From positions 1 to 27,621 of the forward strand of contig JANBTH010000196.1 in assembly GCA_027578815.1 (NCBI GenBank): a DNA stretch of 27,621 bases, given 5' to 3'. Positions within the stretch are counted from its first letter, which is position 1, and every line of letters begins with the position of its first letter. Position numbers and translations under genes: made by a program. This document shows positions 18,378-27,621 of the stretch, piece after piece. Source of the DNA: Coemansia sp. RSA 1804 (lineage: Eukaryota; Kickxellomycota; Kickxellomycetes; Kickxellales; Kickxellaceae). The notes beneath the pieces were generated by a model. The model made no database searches. It saw only the letters and a program-made list of their open reading frames with translations, and was not told where the DNA came from.

Positions 18378-21300
18378 ATGTTGTCTTATTTTAAAGAGAT
18401 AATTGCCCAGATACATGCATTCAAGGATGTTGCATTTTACCCGGCAATCGACATTGCGCTTTTCCTGACAGCAGCCAGACTGCTCTGTCGTAGTAGCTCA
18501 AAAGGAGCAGTCTATTGCTCATCCAATCCCCTAGGGCAGTGCTGCTACGCAATGCTTTTGATTCTTGCCACAATCCAATGCCAATCCTGGACAGAGGCGC
18601 ATCTCCCGCTGTCAATCGCCTCATTGACCCTGCTTGCAACGCAGCCCGGTGGATACTACCCGTTTCAAGTAGCCAATCTCTTTGGGATGTACAGATCGCT
18701 GAGCGGTCACATTGGCACTGATATTTGGTATCGTCTGTTCTACGCATCAATGCATTTCTATCTTTTGCTGGCCAACCTCGATAAGCAATGCCGGGAGATT
18801 CTGGACGATCTGAAAGGCATGCTTCTATTCACACAGGAACGTCGCCTGCTCTCCATTCAAAAGACTCGCAATGTCAAGCTAGAGGACCTCGAAGAAATTC
18901 CTGAACACAATCGGCTTAGCTCAGTGGCCCGCGAGTTCAAGTATGATATCAATGAACCGCTTTTTGTACTGCGCGCAATTTTTTGGTTGATTTGGCGTCC
19001 AATGATTCCTATTTACATCATCGACTCTCTACTCAGCATTGCCAGTGTTGGCACCTCGGTTTTGAACAGTCGGATTCTGCATCTCATTGACTTATCCTCT
19101 GAGCACAGCTGGTATGAGGTGTACCTTATGCTTTTGTTGACGTTTCTCGTTAACATTCTAACTAACCAATTTGGTCGGATCCAATCACGCGTAAAAGACG
19201 AGTCGGACCGGGTTCGCAAGGCCATTGAATTAGAGCTGTTTCGCCTTCCACTTGCCAACGACGGTCTCCGCAAACAACACACTATAGAAAAAGCAAGACA
19301 GACAATCCGTTTCTTGCTGAAAAGTATTCGTGGAATACAGTCAACTGTTGTAATACTAGTTGGAACCATTGCTACAATTGTCCCTATTTATAGACACATC
19401 GGTTGGCTGGCATTCATACCCCTAGTAGCGTCCTCTGGAGTAAGCGTTCTTAAATGGATGCTGACAAGGGCAATAGGCAGAGCCAGCCAGTGGCGTTTGT
19501 CAAGATCCGACTATTATTACAATGCAGACATTTTTCAGATACACGGAAACATAAAACCAATCAAGATGTTTGGCTGGGAACGTATGTATCTGGACCCAGA
19601 GCTATATAAACATTGGAATCGGCATGCAAGCCAAAGAAGGCTCCCATGGTATGCTCCTGTAGCCCGGTTTATCTGGTTCATGTTTAACACTATGGAGACG
19701 ATTTCAAACCAATTTTCTGTGTACATCGCAGTCTATACATTTACGATGATAGGTACCAATTCTTCTTCATCTGCGACGGCCACAATATCCCATGCCGATG
19801 TGTTTCAGATAAAGATACTGATGAGTGAACTGCTTTCAAAAGTCACCAGCTTTTTCTATGGCCTGCGCTCGCTTCAGCAGATTGTAAAACATAATTACCA
19901 GTTAGAGAAGGTGCTTAAAGGTGATTTTGTCAACACATTGCCGCGTTTTCCTATAAAGCCAGCTAATCAGAAAGATCTGGTCGGCAATTCTAATGCCTCT
20001 GTTGTGATGGATAATTGTGACTTTGTGCGCAGAAGCAAGATTCCTGTGCTTCGTGGAATCTCATTAAATGTCAAAGATGGCGAGCTTGTTGCGGTTGTTG
20101 GAAAGACGGGGTCGGGAAAGTCGTCACTTCTTTTGTCCGTTTGCGGCGAGATCGAGAAAACCAAAGGAACCGGTGCCGTGTTTGGGTCTGTCACATTGAT
20201 GGAGCAATTGCCTTGGATTATGAACGACACAGTGCGCGAGAACATTCTGTTTGGCCGTGCCTTTGACAAGGATTGCTACAACAGGATTGTCGAGGCGTGT
20301 GCACTGACAAGCGACATAAAGGTTTGGGCTAATGGCGACAAAACGATGATTGGCGAGCGCGGCATCAATATCTCTGGTGGTCAGCGTGCCCGTCTGGCGC
20401 TTGCACGCACTGTATACTCCGAGGCTGATATCTACGTGTTTGATGACCCACTATCTGCTGTTGACGCCCATGTTAAGCGTCATATTCTGGACAATGTCAT
20501 TATGGATTCTGGGCTGCTGGGCGGCAAGATTCGTGTTGTAGCTGTCAATGACGAAAAACTGCTGCCGTATTTCCATCAAGTTGTAAGGTTGGATAGAGGC
20601 AGGGCTTCGGTTACTCAACAGAAACCTCAGGAGTACCTGACAGCAGCCAAAAAACTGCTAGCAGGCAAGGGTAATGCTGATTACAACGACACTGCATCTG
20701 ATGTTTCCTCTACTGTTGCTGCCGATAGTTTGCCCACATCTCCAGCTATTGACGTTGGCATCGACAATAGCCACAAAGATAATAATCCAGCCAAGTTAGA
20801 GAATGGGTCCAGACTGGACGAGACGCTCAAATCAAACAAAAAGTCTATTACAGGAGTAAACAATAACAATATTGGCTTAGTTTTGAGTAATGCTCACCAT
20901 GATGCAGATACCAAATCTATGCCAAAGATCCGCGAGTGGGACAAGTGGGACAACATACGTTATGTGCTCGATATCTGCGGAATCACTACGCTGGCTGTAA
21001 TGTGTTTGTCCGGGTTTGTCAGACCTATCTTTGATTTTATTATCAACGGCTACAAGCTTAATTTCCTAAAGTCCAACAGACATGGTGGCAATGCGAGCAA
21101 TGATGCCATTCTAAGATATATGCGCATGACCATGCTAGGAACAATTGTACGAGATATACTTTGTAGAGCCGAGGATTTTGTTAAGCAAACAGCTGCTAAT
21201 GCGCATTTCGAAACAAGGATTAAAATGCTGTTTATTGACAACCTGATCCACGCGCCTTTGTCCTTCTTCGACAGCAAGACATGTTTTGATGTGTCTAGGG

Positions 21301-22868
21301 AGTTCAGAAAAAGTACCGAGTCAGTTTCCAGAGGTATTCCTAACTTCGTGTTGAGGGAGCTTTCTGGCATTCTAGAAGTTGTGTTGACAGTGTACCGAGT
21401 TGCACTGAATGCGCCGCTGTTGCTGCTGTCTATTCCACTTTTAAGCTACTATGGTAACCAACGTGTATCACACTTTCAACCGCTGGAAAGATCGCTTGAC
21501 AAGGTTAGATATGACTTGTCAGCTACAAATGAAAAGACCAGTGGCGCCATAAGGAATGGGCAGCGTCTTATTCGTTTACTGGGGCTTGAACCCTACTTCA
21601 CAAAACAGCACATGAAAGGTGAAGACCTTTTGAACAAGCTAAATAGACCACAGGTCGCACTTAATGAACTCTCGAGGTTGGCTTCTAGGGCGTGGGACTT
21701 ATTCAGCGAATCCATGTTCAAGGTGTGCATTCTTGCTCAGAACCATCTGCTTGGGCACAACATTTCTTCAGGAGGACTGGTCACATTTTCACACCTGGCG
21801 CAGACGCTCATCAGCAACGTCACTCGCGTTACGGAGCTTCCTAGTCGCCTTTTCTCGTTTAATGAGGGAATAGATCTTTTCCGCCATTACCTGGATATGG
21901 ATCGCGATGACAATTCCGTGACGGATGCCGTCAAGCCGCCAGCCAACTGGCCATCGGCAGGCAAGATTGAGTTCCGGAACTTTAGCGTAAAGTACCGCAG
22001 CGACCTGGAGTATGCGCTCAAGCACATCAACCTCACAATCAATCCTGGCGAGAAGATTGGAATTGTTGGTCGCACCGGTGCTGGAAAATCGTCTCTCTCC
22101 CGTGCAGTGTTCAGACTTATCAGCAAAGACACGTGTGAGGGTGCTATTCTTATCGATGGCTGCGACATCTCTTCAATACACATTAGTGATCTGCGTCCAA
22201 AGATAGGCACCATTCCACAAGAGCCAACATTGTTTAGTGGTTCATTCAAGAAGAATCTGGATCCACTATTGGATTACACAATCGAGGATATGTGGGCAGC
22301 GCTGGTAAAATGCAACATCACCGAGTTTGTTGAGCCAAAGCGTGATATGAGCAAGCAGGGCAGCAGTCACCAGGATGATTACAACGATGAATACGAGGAG
22401 CAGGCCAAGGAAGAGATAGCCGATTGGGGCCGCATGTGGAAGGAGTCAGGCTGGATTGCGCGCATCTTTCTTCTGCTGTTTGTAGAGAAGCCCAAGCTAG
22501 AGCCTAAGATAAACAGAAACGTTAAGCATGGGCTTGACAAGTGGGTTAGCCATCATGGCAGGTTAAGCGCTGGTCAGAAGCAGCTGTTTAGTCTTTGTCG
22601 GCTGCTGATGCGCAGGCGCAAGGTCATTGTGCTCGATGAGGCTACGGCTGAGGTTGATCTGGAGACCGACAAAGAGATGCAGAAGCTGTTCCGTGGCGAG
22701 TTCAAGGACTGCACCGTTCTGACGATTGCGCACCGTTTGGAGACCATTATGAACAGCGACAAGATTATTGTCATGGATGAGGGAAGTGTTGCAGAGTTTG
22801 GTCCGCCAAAAGAGCTTATTGAGCGGGGCGGAATGTTTGCTGAGCTGGTTAAAGCAAATGAGTTTTGA
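18378..22868 (+). CDS. ABCC-type (MRP/YCF1-like) full ABC transporter
   Basis: A 1496-residue ABC transporter of the C subfamily, which pumps glutathione conjugates, drugs or metal complexes across the vacuolar or plasma membrane. The order is a hydrophobic N-terminal region (about 15-150, TMD0-like), TMD1 (about 190-510), NBD1 (about 540-760), a polar linker (770-850), TMD2 (about 860-1150) and NBD2 (about 1196-1495). NBD1 has Walker A GKTGSGKSS (K581), signature SGGQ (666-669) and VFDD (D690 in place of the catalytic Glu). Its switch position reads AVND (N724) instead of the usual His. NBD2 has GRTGAGKSS (K1237), LSAGQ (1397-1400 for SAGQ), VLDE (E1421) and AHR (H1452), so only site 2 looks catalytically complete. 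NBD2 also carries an insert of about 60 residues (1319-1384). The substrate cannot be told. Confidence 0.93.
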   Translation: MLSYFKEIIAQIHAFKDVAFYPAIDIALFLTAARLLCRSSSKGAVYCSSNPLGQCCYAMLLILATIQCQSWTEAHLPLSIASLTLLATQPGGYYPFQVANLFGMYRSLSGHIGTDIWYRLFYASMHFYLLLANLDKQCREILDDLKGMLLFTQERRLLSIQKTRNVKLEDLEEIPEHNRLSSVAREFKYDINEPLFVLRAIFWLIWRPMIPIYIIDSLLSIASVGTSVLNSRILHLIDLSSEHSWYEVYLMLLLTFLVNILTNQFGRIQSRVKDESDRVRKAIELELFRLPLANDGLRKQHTIEKARQTIRFLLKSIRGIQSTVVILVGTIATIVPIYRHIGWLAFIPLVASSGVSVLKWMLTRAIGRASQWRLSRSDYYYNADIFQIHGNIKPIKMFGWERMYLDPELYKHWNRHASQRRLPWYAPVARFIWFMFNTMETISNQFSVYIAVYTFTMIGTNSSSSATATISHADVFQIKILMSELLSKVTSFFYGLRSLQQIVKHNYQLEKVLKGDFVNTLPRFPIKPANQKDLVGNSNASVVMDNCDFVRRSKIPVLRGISLNVKDGELVAVVGKTGSGKSSLLLSVCGEIEKTKGTGAVFGSVTLMEQLPWIMNDTVRENILFGRAFDKDCYNRIVEACALTSDIKVWANGDKTMIGERGINISGGQRARLALARTVYSEADIYVFDDPLSAVDAHVKRHILDNVIMDSGLLGGKIRVVAVNDEKLLPYFHQVVRLDRGRASVTQQKPQEYLTAAKKLLAGKGNADYNDTASDVSSTVAADSLPTSPAIDVGIDNSHKDNNPAKLENGSRLDETLKSNKKSITGVNNNNIGLVLSNAHHDADTKSMPKIREWDKWDNIRYVLDICGITTLAVMCLSGFVRPIFDFIINGYKLNFLKSNRHGGNASNDAILRYMRMTMLGTIVRDILCRAEDFVKQTAANAHFETRIKMLFIDNLIHAPLSFFDSKTCFDVSREFRKSTESVSRGIPNFVLRELSGILEVVLTVYRVALNAPLLLLSIPLLSYYGNQRVSHFQPLERSLDKVRYDLSATNEKTSGAIRNGQRLIRLLGLEPYFTKQHMKGEDLLNKLNRPQVALNELSRLASRAWDLFSESMFKVCILAQNHLLGHNISSGGLVTFSHLAQTLISNVTRVTELPSRLFSFNEGIDLFRHYLDMDRDDNSVTDAVKPPANWPSAGKIEFRNFSVKYRSDLEYALKHINLTINPGEKIGIVGRTGAGKSSLSRAVFRLISKDTCEGAILIDGCDISSIHISDLRPKIGTIPQEPTLFSGSFKKNLDPLLDYTIEDMWAALVKCNITEFVEPKRDMSKQGSSHQDDYNDEYEEQAKEEIADWGRMWKESGWIARIFLLLFVEKPKLEPKINRNVKHGLDKWVSHHGRLSAGQKQLFSLCRLLMRRRKVIVLDEATAEVDLETDKEMQKLFRGEFKDCTVLTIAHRLETIMNSDKIIVMDEGSVAEFGPPKELIERGGMFAELVKANEF

Positions 22869-23404
22869 GTTTTTGTTGTATTTTAAAATTCGTTATAATA
22901 CAAATCAGCAACATAAGCATTATCCTTTATATTATTATAGTTGCTTGTTCTATTTAAGATAAGCATTAGTTTTAGATATCACCAATTGAAAATTGCAATA
23001 AGCATAGGTATGTGCTAATGTAGTAAACATCTTTCCATACATGACCTTGGGTAGCTTTTTTACGTCTAGCACATTAGGGCCAATAGGTGTCTAGTCAGCC
23101 GGAAGTTCAAAGTTGTGCACTTAAAGATTAGCGACTCCACAGTTATAATTGGAAACACAAAGGACCTAAAATGTGGACAGAATAATGGAGCCACATGGAT
23201 CCTTTATATTCGGGGCTCTTTCCCACAACTATTTGCTGCATCCATCCTGGCATTTGAAATCAATAAAATCTACATCATAATCATTCTAATGCTACCACTA
23301 TTTTCTGTCATATCATTTACTTTATTGTATTTTTTCTTATAAGGAAACTATTTCTCTTTCCAAAATTATATTGTATTCGAAAATTCTAGAAAAAGGAAGT
23401 AGAA
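22869..23404. other. Spacer between ABC transporter and CSN12-like gene
   Basis: A 536-nt AT-rich gap. Apart from the TATA-like element at 23338-23344 I see no gene or RNA. The longest open frame (from 23115) starts with GTG and is not protein-like. Confidence 0.5.
23338..23344 (+). promoter_or_regulatory. TATA-like element of the CSN12-like gene
   Basis: TATAAGG lies 61 nt before the ATG at 23405, after a T-rich run. Position and sequence fit a core promoter with a short leader. This rests on one motif match. Confidence 0.35.
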
Positions 23405-24640
23405 ATGTCGGAGCCAGAGAGGCTTAGCCTGGCCATTCATAAATTCAAGCTACTCAAGAGCGCAAAAAATGGGGAGGAGCTTGCACAGGTGATTCCAATA
23501 GACTCAGTATATACTGAAAGAGTATTGGACGACATTTGGAACGGCAAAGGTAGCTGGGATGTGCTTTACGAAGAGACAACAACAAAGAAGAAGAAGAAGG
23601 TGCAGCTGTGGGAAGAGATGACATTGCTGCATTTCCAGGCGGCAGCAATGTACCGGCAAGGAGACTTTATGGCATCGTACAAGCACCAGCTTGACATGTA
23701 CAACGTTTATCTGCGTGAGCTGCCAAACATGTCGCGCTGGGGCGTGCCTGCGCTGTTTGCAATAAGCAACGACCTCAGCCACATTGCGCGGTGTGCAGAC
23801 CAGCAACAATCTGCCACCGATCCATACGCGCGGAAGATTGAAGAAGCAACGCGAACTATTAGCCAGGGCTTTTCGTTGTGCATGACGGATCGCGAGGTCT
23901 TGCTCAGCAAGTCGCGCAAATGGGGCACGTACCATATGGCCAACATTCTGTTCAGACTTTACTTGCGACTGAAGGCATACAACCTGTGCACCAGCATGAT
24001 CCAGGCAATAAAGACCTCCGAGCTCCCAGCACTCGATCGCTTTCCCATGGGTGACCAGGTAACGTTTCGCTTCCACCGCGGAATGCTCGCCTTTCGTGGC
24101 GAAAAGTACGCATTGGCCAAAGATGACTTGCTCTTTGCGCTCGAGCACTGCCATCACAACGCATTCAGGAACAAGATACGAATTCTCGTACATCTAGCGC
24201 CAATTATGATGATGGAGGGCATGTTGCCGCAGTCGCGTCTTCTCCGCCGCTACCCGCCGATTAAGGCCCTCTACGCCGATCTGGCCAAGGCCGTGAGGAC
24301 TGGGAATATTGGCCAGTTTGACTTGCTGCTTCAGGCAAAGGAGCAGAAGTTGGCTGCATTGGGTACATATACAGCAGCTGAACAGGTCCGGAAGGTAGCC
24401 GTCAGACAACTGCTGTACAAGGTGTATCGTTTGGAGAACAAGGCTAGCAGAATATCATTTGTCAAGTTCCAGGCTGCATTTGCCGCTGCTGGTCTGTCGA
24501 ATATGGAGCTGGCTGAAGTTGAGTGTATTCTGGCTGATATGATATTTGGAGGATACATGAAGGGGTACTTAGCTCATGACCATGGAATTGCCGTTCTCAG
24601 CAAGCAAACGCCCTTTCCACCCATTAAATCTCTATATTAA
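23405..24640 (+). CDS. CSN12: PCI-domain protein of the CSN12/PCID2 (Thp1) family
   Basis: A 411-residue soluble, largely helical protein. Family members are yeast Csn12, linked to the COP9 signalosome and to mRNA splicing, and PCID2/Thp1, a subunit of the TREX-2 mRNA-export complex. Family-like segments are SRKWGTYHMANILFRLYLRL (from about 169), DRFPMGDQVTFRFHRGMLAF, YALAKDDLLFALEHCHHNAF, KAVRTGNIGQFDLLL (from about 296), the winged-helix part with ECILADMIFGGYMKGYLAH (from about 373) and a terminal SKQTPFPP. The last resembles the SKQNPFPP end I recall for Csn12/PCID2. Length is typical. A KKKKK stretch sits near residue 62. The ATG has A at -3. I cannot firmly choose between the Csn12 and PCID2 branches, so the symbol is provisional. 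Confidence 0.85.
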   Translation: MSEPERLSLAIHKFKLLKSAKNGEELAQVIPIDSVYTERVLDDIWNGKGSWDVLYEETTTKKKKKVQLWEEMTLLHFQAAAMYRQGDFMASYKHQLDMYNVYLRELPNMSRWGVPALFAISNDLSHIARCADQQQSATDPYARKIEEATRTISQGFSLCMTDREVLLSKSRKWGTYHMANILFRLYLRLKAYNLCTSMIQAIKTSELPALDRFPMGDQVTFRFHRGMLAFRGEKYALAKDDLLFALEHCHHNAFRNKIRILVHLAPIMMMEGMLPQSRLLRRYPPIKALYADLAKAVRTGNIGQFDLLLQAKEQKLAALGTYTAAEQVRKVAVRQLLYKVYRLENKASRISFVKFQAAFAAAGLSNMELAEVECILADMIFGGYMKGYLAHDHGIAVLSKQTPFPPIKSLY

Positions 24641-25366
24641 TCTCATGTAAATTCTATGTTTTTGCTTGTTTATTAAGATTATATTCAGAATTTCCTGGTT
24701 AGCCACCAATCCTGCAGTAATTAGGCACTGCGCCTCCGCCACTAGCTGTGGCAATGTATAAAACCGCCTATTGGACAGCCGATCGATCGGTAGCCGTGAC
24801 TGCGGATCGCCCGGCAATTCAATGTATGACTGGTTTCAGTACCCGATGACTGGTAATCTTGCAAACTGTGTACGATATATGTCATATAACAAGGACATCC
24901 GCGGATCTAGAGAACAAGGCAAGGTCGATTAGCAACCTTTAGATATATAGCTTCTCTTTGCATTCCTTAGAAATTAATTCTCAACACGCCTATTTTTCAT
25001 AGCTGACTTGGTGGTTGCTGCGGATTAACAGTGTCAAATGTTCATCAGCTCTCACAATAATATCATAGCTTCATGATAAATTCGAAACTATATACAATTA
25101 ACATATCCAAACAACATTTTGTTATAAACATTATTTTAGTTTTTCTTGGAGTAAACAACAAACTATTATTATTAACAGCTCTTTAAAACATATATTATGT
25201 TCAAATCAAACACGGAATTGCTCTAGTAACTTATTATTTATTTCTATCATCTTTTTGTTTAATTTACAAGTGTCGAACTTTTCACAGCTTACGGATCCAA
25301 AAAGAAAAGCGTCTAGAAAGGGATTCTCATGTCGGATCAATACACTCTTCAGGTCAATCGGCTGCA
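24641..25366. other. Spacer with a GC-richer island and inverted-repeat arm
   Basis: Mostly AT-rich. Positions about 24690-24930 are clearly GC-richer than their surroundings, with open but ATG-less frames on both strands, so they may be a relic of a gene. The left arm of a 23-nt inverted repeat lies at 25033-25055. No tRNA-like B box was found. Confidence 0.4.
25033..25055 (+). repeat. Inverted repeat, left arm
   Basis: A 23-nt sequence starting GTCAAATG and ending AGCTCTCAC. Its reverse complement recurs with one mismatch at 26872-26894, 1.8 kb away on the far side of the FunK1-like relic. Confidence 0.75.
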
Positions 25367-26552
25367 ATGGCCAGTTGTTTAGGCACTCCTGAAGCCATTT
25401 GCATAAGGTCAGCAACGGAGAACATCGATGATCCAGAAAAGGATGATCGCCGTGATAAAATTATTAAAGCACTTGAGGGAAAAGTTGACTACATAACACC
25501 ATTGATGCTTTTTAAAAATCTGGGACTTGCTGCTAGCTACCATGTATTTAACGCTACTGCTTCTGCTGTTGGTGCTCCTGCCATTTCTGAGGATTCATCT
25601 GGCGGGGTAGCCAAGAGACTCTTTGATGACATTGCGAGCGTAGCGCCTACTATTCTAAAAAATAATCTTCAGTACCCAATGCAAGCGTAAGATATGGTTG
25701 AGGCTAAGCTTGTCAAAGAGTCGGGGGAAGCTTCAATAGGGACAAAAGCGCACTTGCAGCATACTTTATGTGGCTCCAGAGACGGATGGAAAGCGCAAAT
25801 AAATCCGCTTGGCCTGGAGTGAAACAGAAGACGGAACTTGTATACATTGACACTCAAAATAAGTCTGCCCCTGGTTCTAATGTCAAGCCTGATGGGGTTT
25901 ACTATTTTGAATATTCTGCTCCCAAAAACTTCAAGACTGCGCACATCATTTTAGAGGCGAAATGGAAAACTATGGATGACTATATACTGCCAGACGTTCT
26001 TGGAAAAATCGGTGATTATGCTCTTCAGGTATGGACTGAACAGATAGGTAGGGTCTTTGTTCCTGTGCTTCTTCTTCATGGATGCATACTGGCATTGGCC
26101 ATATTTACAAGAAAGAGAGTCATGGTTGCTTCCTTGGGTCCTATTTTCTTTTCTGATGGCTATGCAGTGTCATACGATGTAGTGAGATCTTTAAGAATAC
26201 TGTGGTTTGTCTTGACGCTAGATGCAACCGAATTTGGACATCTGAGATTCAAGGCAAGTTTCATGGAATATGCTTTTTCAAGCCTAAAGAGAATGGCACT
26301 CTCAAGATTGGGTTTATAAACAGTTATACGGGCCAGAGAATTGCAGAGTCACAGAATCGCATTAAGCGCTCAATCCCCATCATCATGCGAACCTCTTATA
26401 TGCATCAGGTTACTTTTGAGGGAAAACCTAGGATCCTCAAACTAACCTGGAATCCGGTAACTCGTCTGCCTGAGGGGGCAATATACCAGCTCCTGGAAAG
26501 CAAGTGCAAGAACCTGGTTTCAGCTGTCCATGTAAGCTTGATACATATATGA
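25367..26552 (+). pseudogene. Truncated, frame-broken FunK1-type protein kinase gene (N-terminal part)
   Basis: The ATG at 25367 opens a frame with DKIIKALEGKVDYITPLMLF that ends at a TAA (25688-25690). The same frame then continues with VEAKLVKESGEASIGTKAHL. Similarity shifts to another frame near 25815-25835 (SAPGSNVKPDGVYYFEY, HIILEAKWKTMDD, FVPVLLLHGC) and to a third near 26235-26250 (LTWNPVTRLPEGAIYQLL), ending at 26552. These blocks resemble the pre-kinase region and start of the N-lobe of fungal FunK1-type kinases (Pkinase_fungal). The catalytic HRD and DFG parts are absent from the DNA downstream, so the copy is both broken and truncated. Native members would be cytosolic or nuclear kinases of unclear role. 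Family assignment is from remembered sequence style. Confidence 0.65.
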
Positions 26553-27621
26553 AGTTCAAAAAAGGATAAAAACTAGGCATTCAATATGATCCCAAGGCTT
26601 TGTAATTCTCTAGCCAACATAATACATACCCTATAAATGTCTATTAATAGCTGCTCTGGCAATAGTGGTGTTTATTGCTATATTAACAAGAAAGTACATC
26701 AATCGTGGAAAGCAATATAATTTATACGTGTTTTAAAAGGTAAAGAAAATAGTAATAAAGAATTGTTGCTAATTCTGAAAAAAAAACCAAGAGTAAAACA
26801 TTCAAGACAAAACCTTTCTTTTATACCCTAAGCACATATTGTTACAAATATCTTGCAAAGTTTTTATCACCGTGAGAGCTGATGAATATTTGACGTTGAT
26901 ATCAAGTCATCTCACAATTATCATTTATAAATGAGTTGTGAAAAAAGATTGTTAATCGAATCTGAAAAAATTATCATAAAACCAAAGAAAAACGCTGCTT
27001 CATTTCCATGGTCCGGTGTCTTATTTTATAGGTTACACTTTGTTCCAGAAGCACACAATACACAAATAATTGACACCGATATAGACATTGTTTGTTGTCA
27101 GTCATGAATTGCTGATTAGTGATAGGCTACACCTATTGTGTTCCTATTAACACCACTTGGCATTCCTACTACAGGTTGCCGCTGCTACATAAAACACTAT
27201 GTTAAGCAACAGATTTTGGATAATTAAGCTTATTGTTCTTTTACTTGTATAATTGCTTGTAAAATATCACCAATCTGCTTTCACTTTATCTCTGTTTCTT
27301 TTTTATAGATTTGTTGGCTGCCCAAATAAAAAATGTCGAGCGCATTACGTACTCACGTTCAATATTTGCGGCAATTATAATGAAAAAACAGCTGTTTGCC
27401 AACTGGTAGGACAACAGCTTCTAAACAACGAATTAAGAAAAACATTTCAGATATCGTATAATACTTTTTAGTTAAACCACATGCTCCTATTTGCATACAT
27501 AAAACAAATGTAAAACAAGACGTCAATCTGTACATGTTACAAGATGATTTAGCTAACATGAATATCCATAAAGTGGTGTTATTGAAAATTTTAAAGCTTT
27601 GCAGTCCTTCAAGTTGAAATC
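26553..27621. other. AT-rich right end of the window
   Basis: No gene is seen. It contains the right inverted-repeat arm (26872-26894) and a partly self-complementary stretch just after it (26895-26915). Short open frames near 27253-27559 start at TTG and show no family signal. The missing kinase domain of the FunK1-like relic is not here. Confidence 0.5.
26872..26894 (-). repeat. Inverted repeat, right arm
   Basis: Starts GTGAGAGCT and ends ATTTGAC; the reverse complement of 25033-25055 at 22 of 23 positions. About 20 nt further on, GATATCAAGTCATCTCAC forms a poorer inverted partner to the same arm, so local hairpin formation is possible. Confidence 0.75.

Noticed and set aside
24700..24960. 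tRNA or snoRNA in the GC-richer island
   Set aside because: No B-box (GGTTCRANNCC-like) or convincing cloverleaf is present, and the GATGACTGG repeats do not give proper C/D box pairs.
25206..25415. Minus-strand frame overlapping the start of the FunK1-like relic
   Set aside because: It has no ATG at its start and overlaps the + strand relic; no family is recognised, although its sequence is not obviously low-complexity.
27253..27559. Two opposing short frames near the right edge, one with CPNKKCRAHY resembling a zinc-binding pattern
   Set aside because: The + frame starts at TTG, has only a few Cys, and matches no finger spacing I can defend.

Overview
The window looks like nuclear DNA of a compact, intron-poor fungus, most likely an early-diverging one of the Kickxellomycotina type (Coemansia and relatives). 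The core genes are eukaryotic (a spliceosomal DEAH helicase, a PCI-domain protein, a Gup1-type acyltransferase, a full-length ABCC transporter) and each reads as one uninterrupted ATG-started frame. Two decayed genes resemble lineage-expanded families that I associate with Kickxellales: an F-box-like/repeat protein and a FunK1-type kinase N-terminus. The lineage is an inference from remembered family style; no search was run.

Layout. 1-4.45 kb is GC-rich and holds a convergent pair: a GUP1-like MBOAT acyltransferase (+) and a CTDSPL2-like DxDxT phosphatase (-) with a long disordered N-terminus carrying two KEN boxes. 4.45-6.35 kb is AT-rich intergenic DNA with microsatellites, a cluster of three CCAAT boxes and signals for a possible 5'-leader intron. 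6.35-7.89 kb is a MATE transporter (+). 8.2-13.5 kb is a gene-poor accessory block. It contains three diverged, same-strand copies (A, B, C) of an unrecognised small Lys/Glu/Arg-rich gene with a shared upstream region. A and B belong to a tandem duplication with a period of about 1.4-1.5 kb, A carries an in-frame stop, and a broken F-box-like gene lies between B and C. 13.8-24.6 kb holds three intact genes on the + strand: PRP16-like helicase, ABCC transporter, CSN12/PCID2-like protein. 24.6-27.6 kb is AT-rich and contains a broken, truncated FunK1-like gene bracketed by a 23-nt near-perfect inverted repeat.

The intact genes do not form a pathway. They serve GPI-anchor/lipid remodelling, protein dephosphorylation, drug or metabolite efflux, pre-mRNA splicing and mRNA-export or COP9-associated functions. 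The main interest lies in the two accessory blocks, where lineage-specific gene families are being duplicated and lost.
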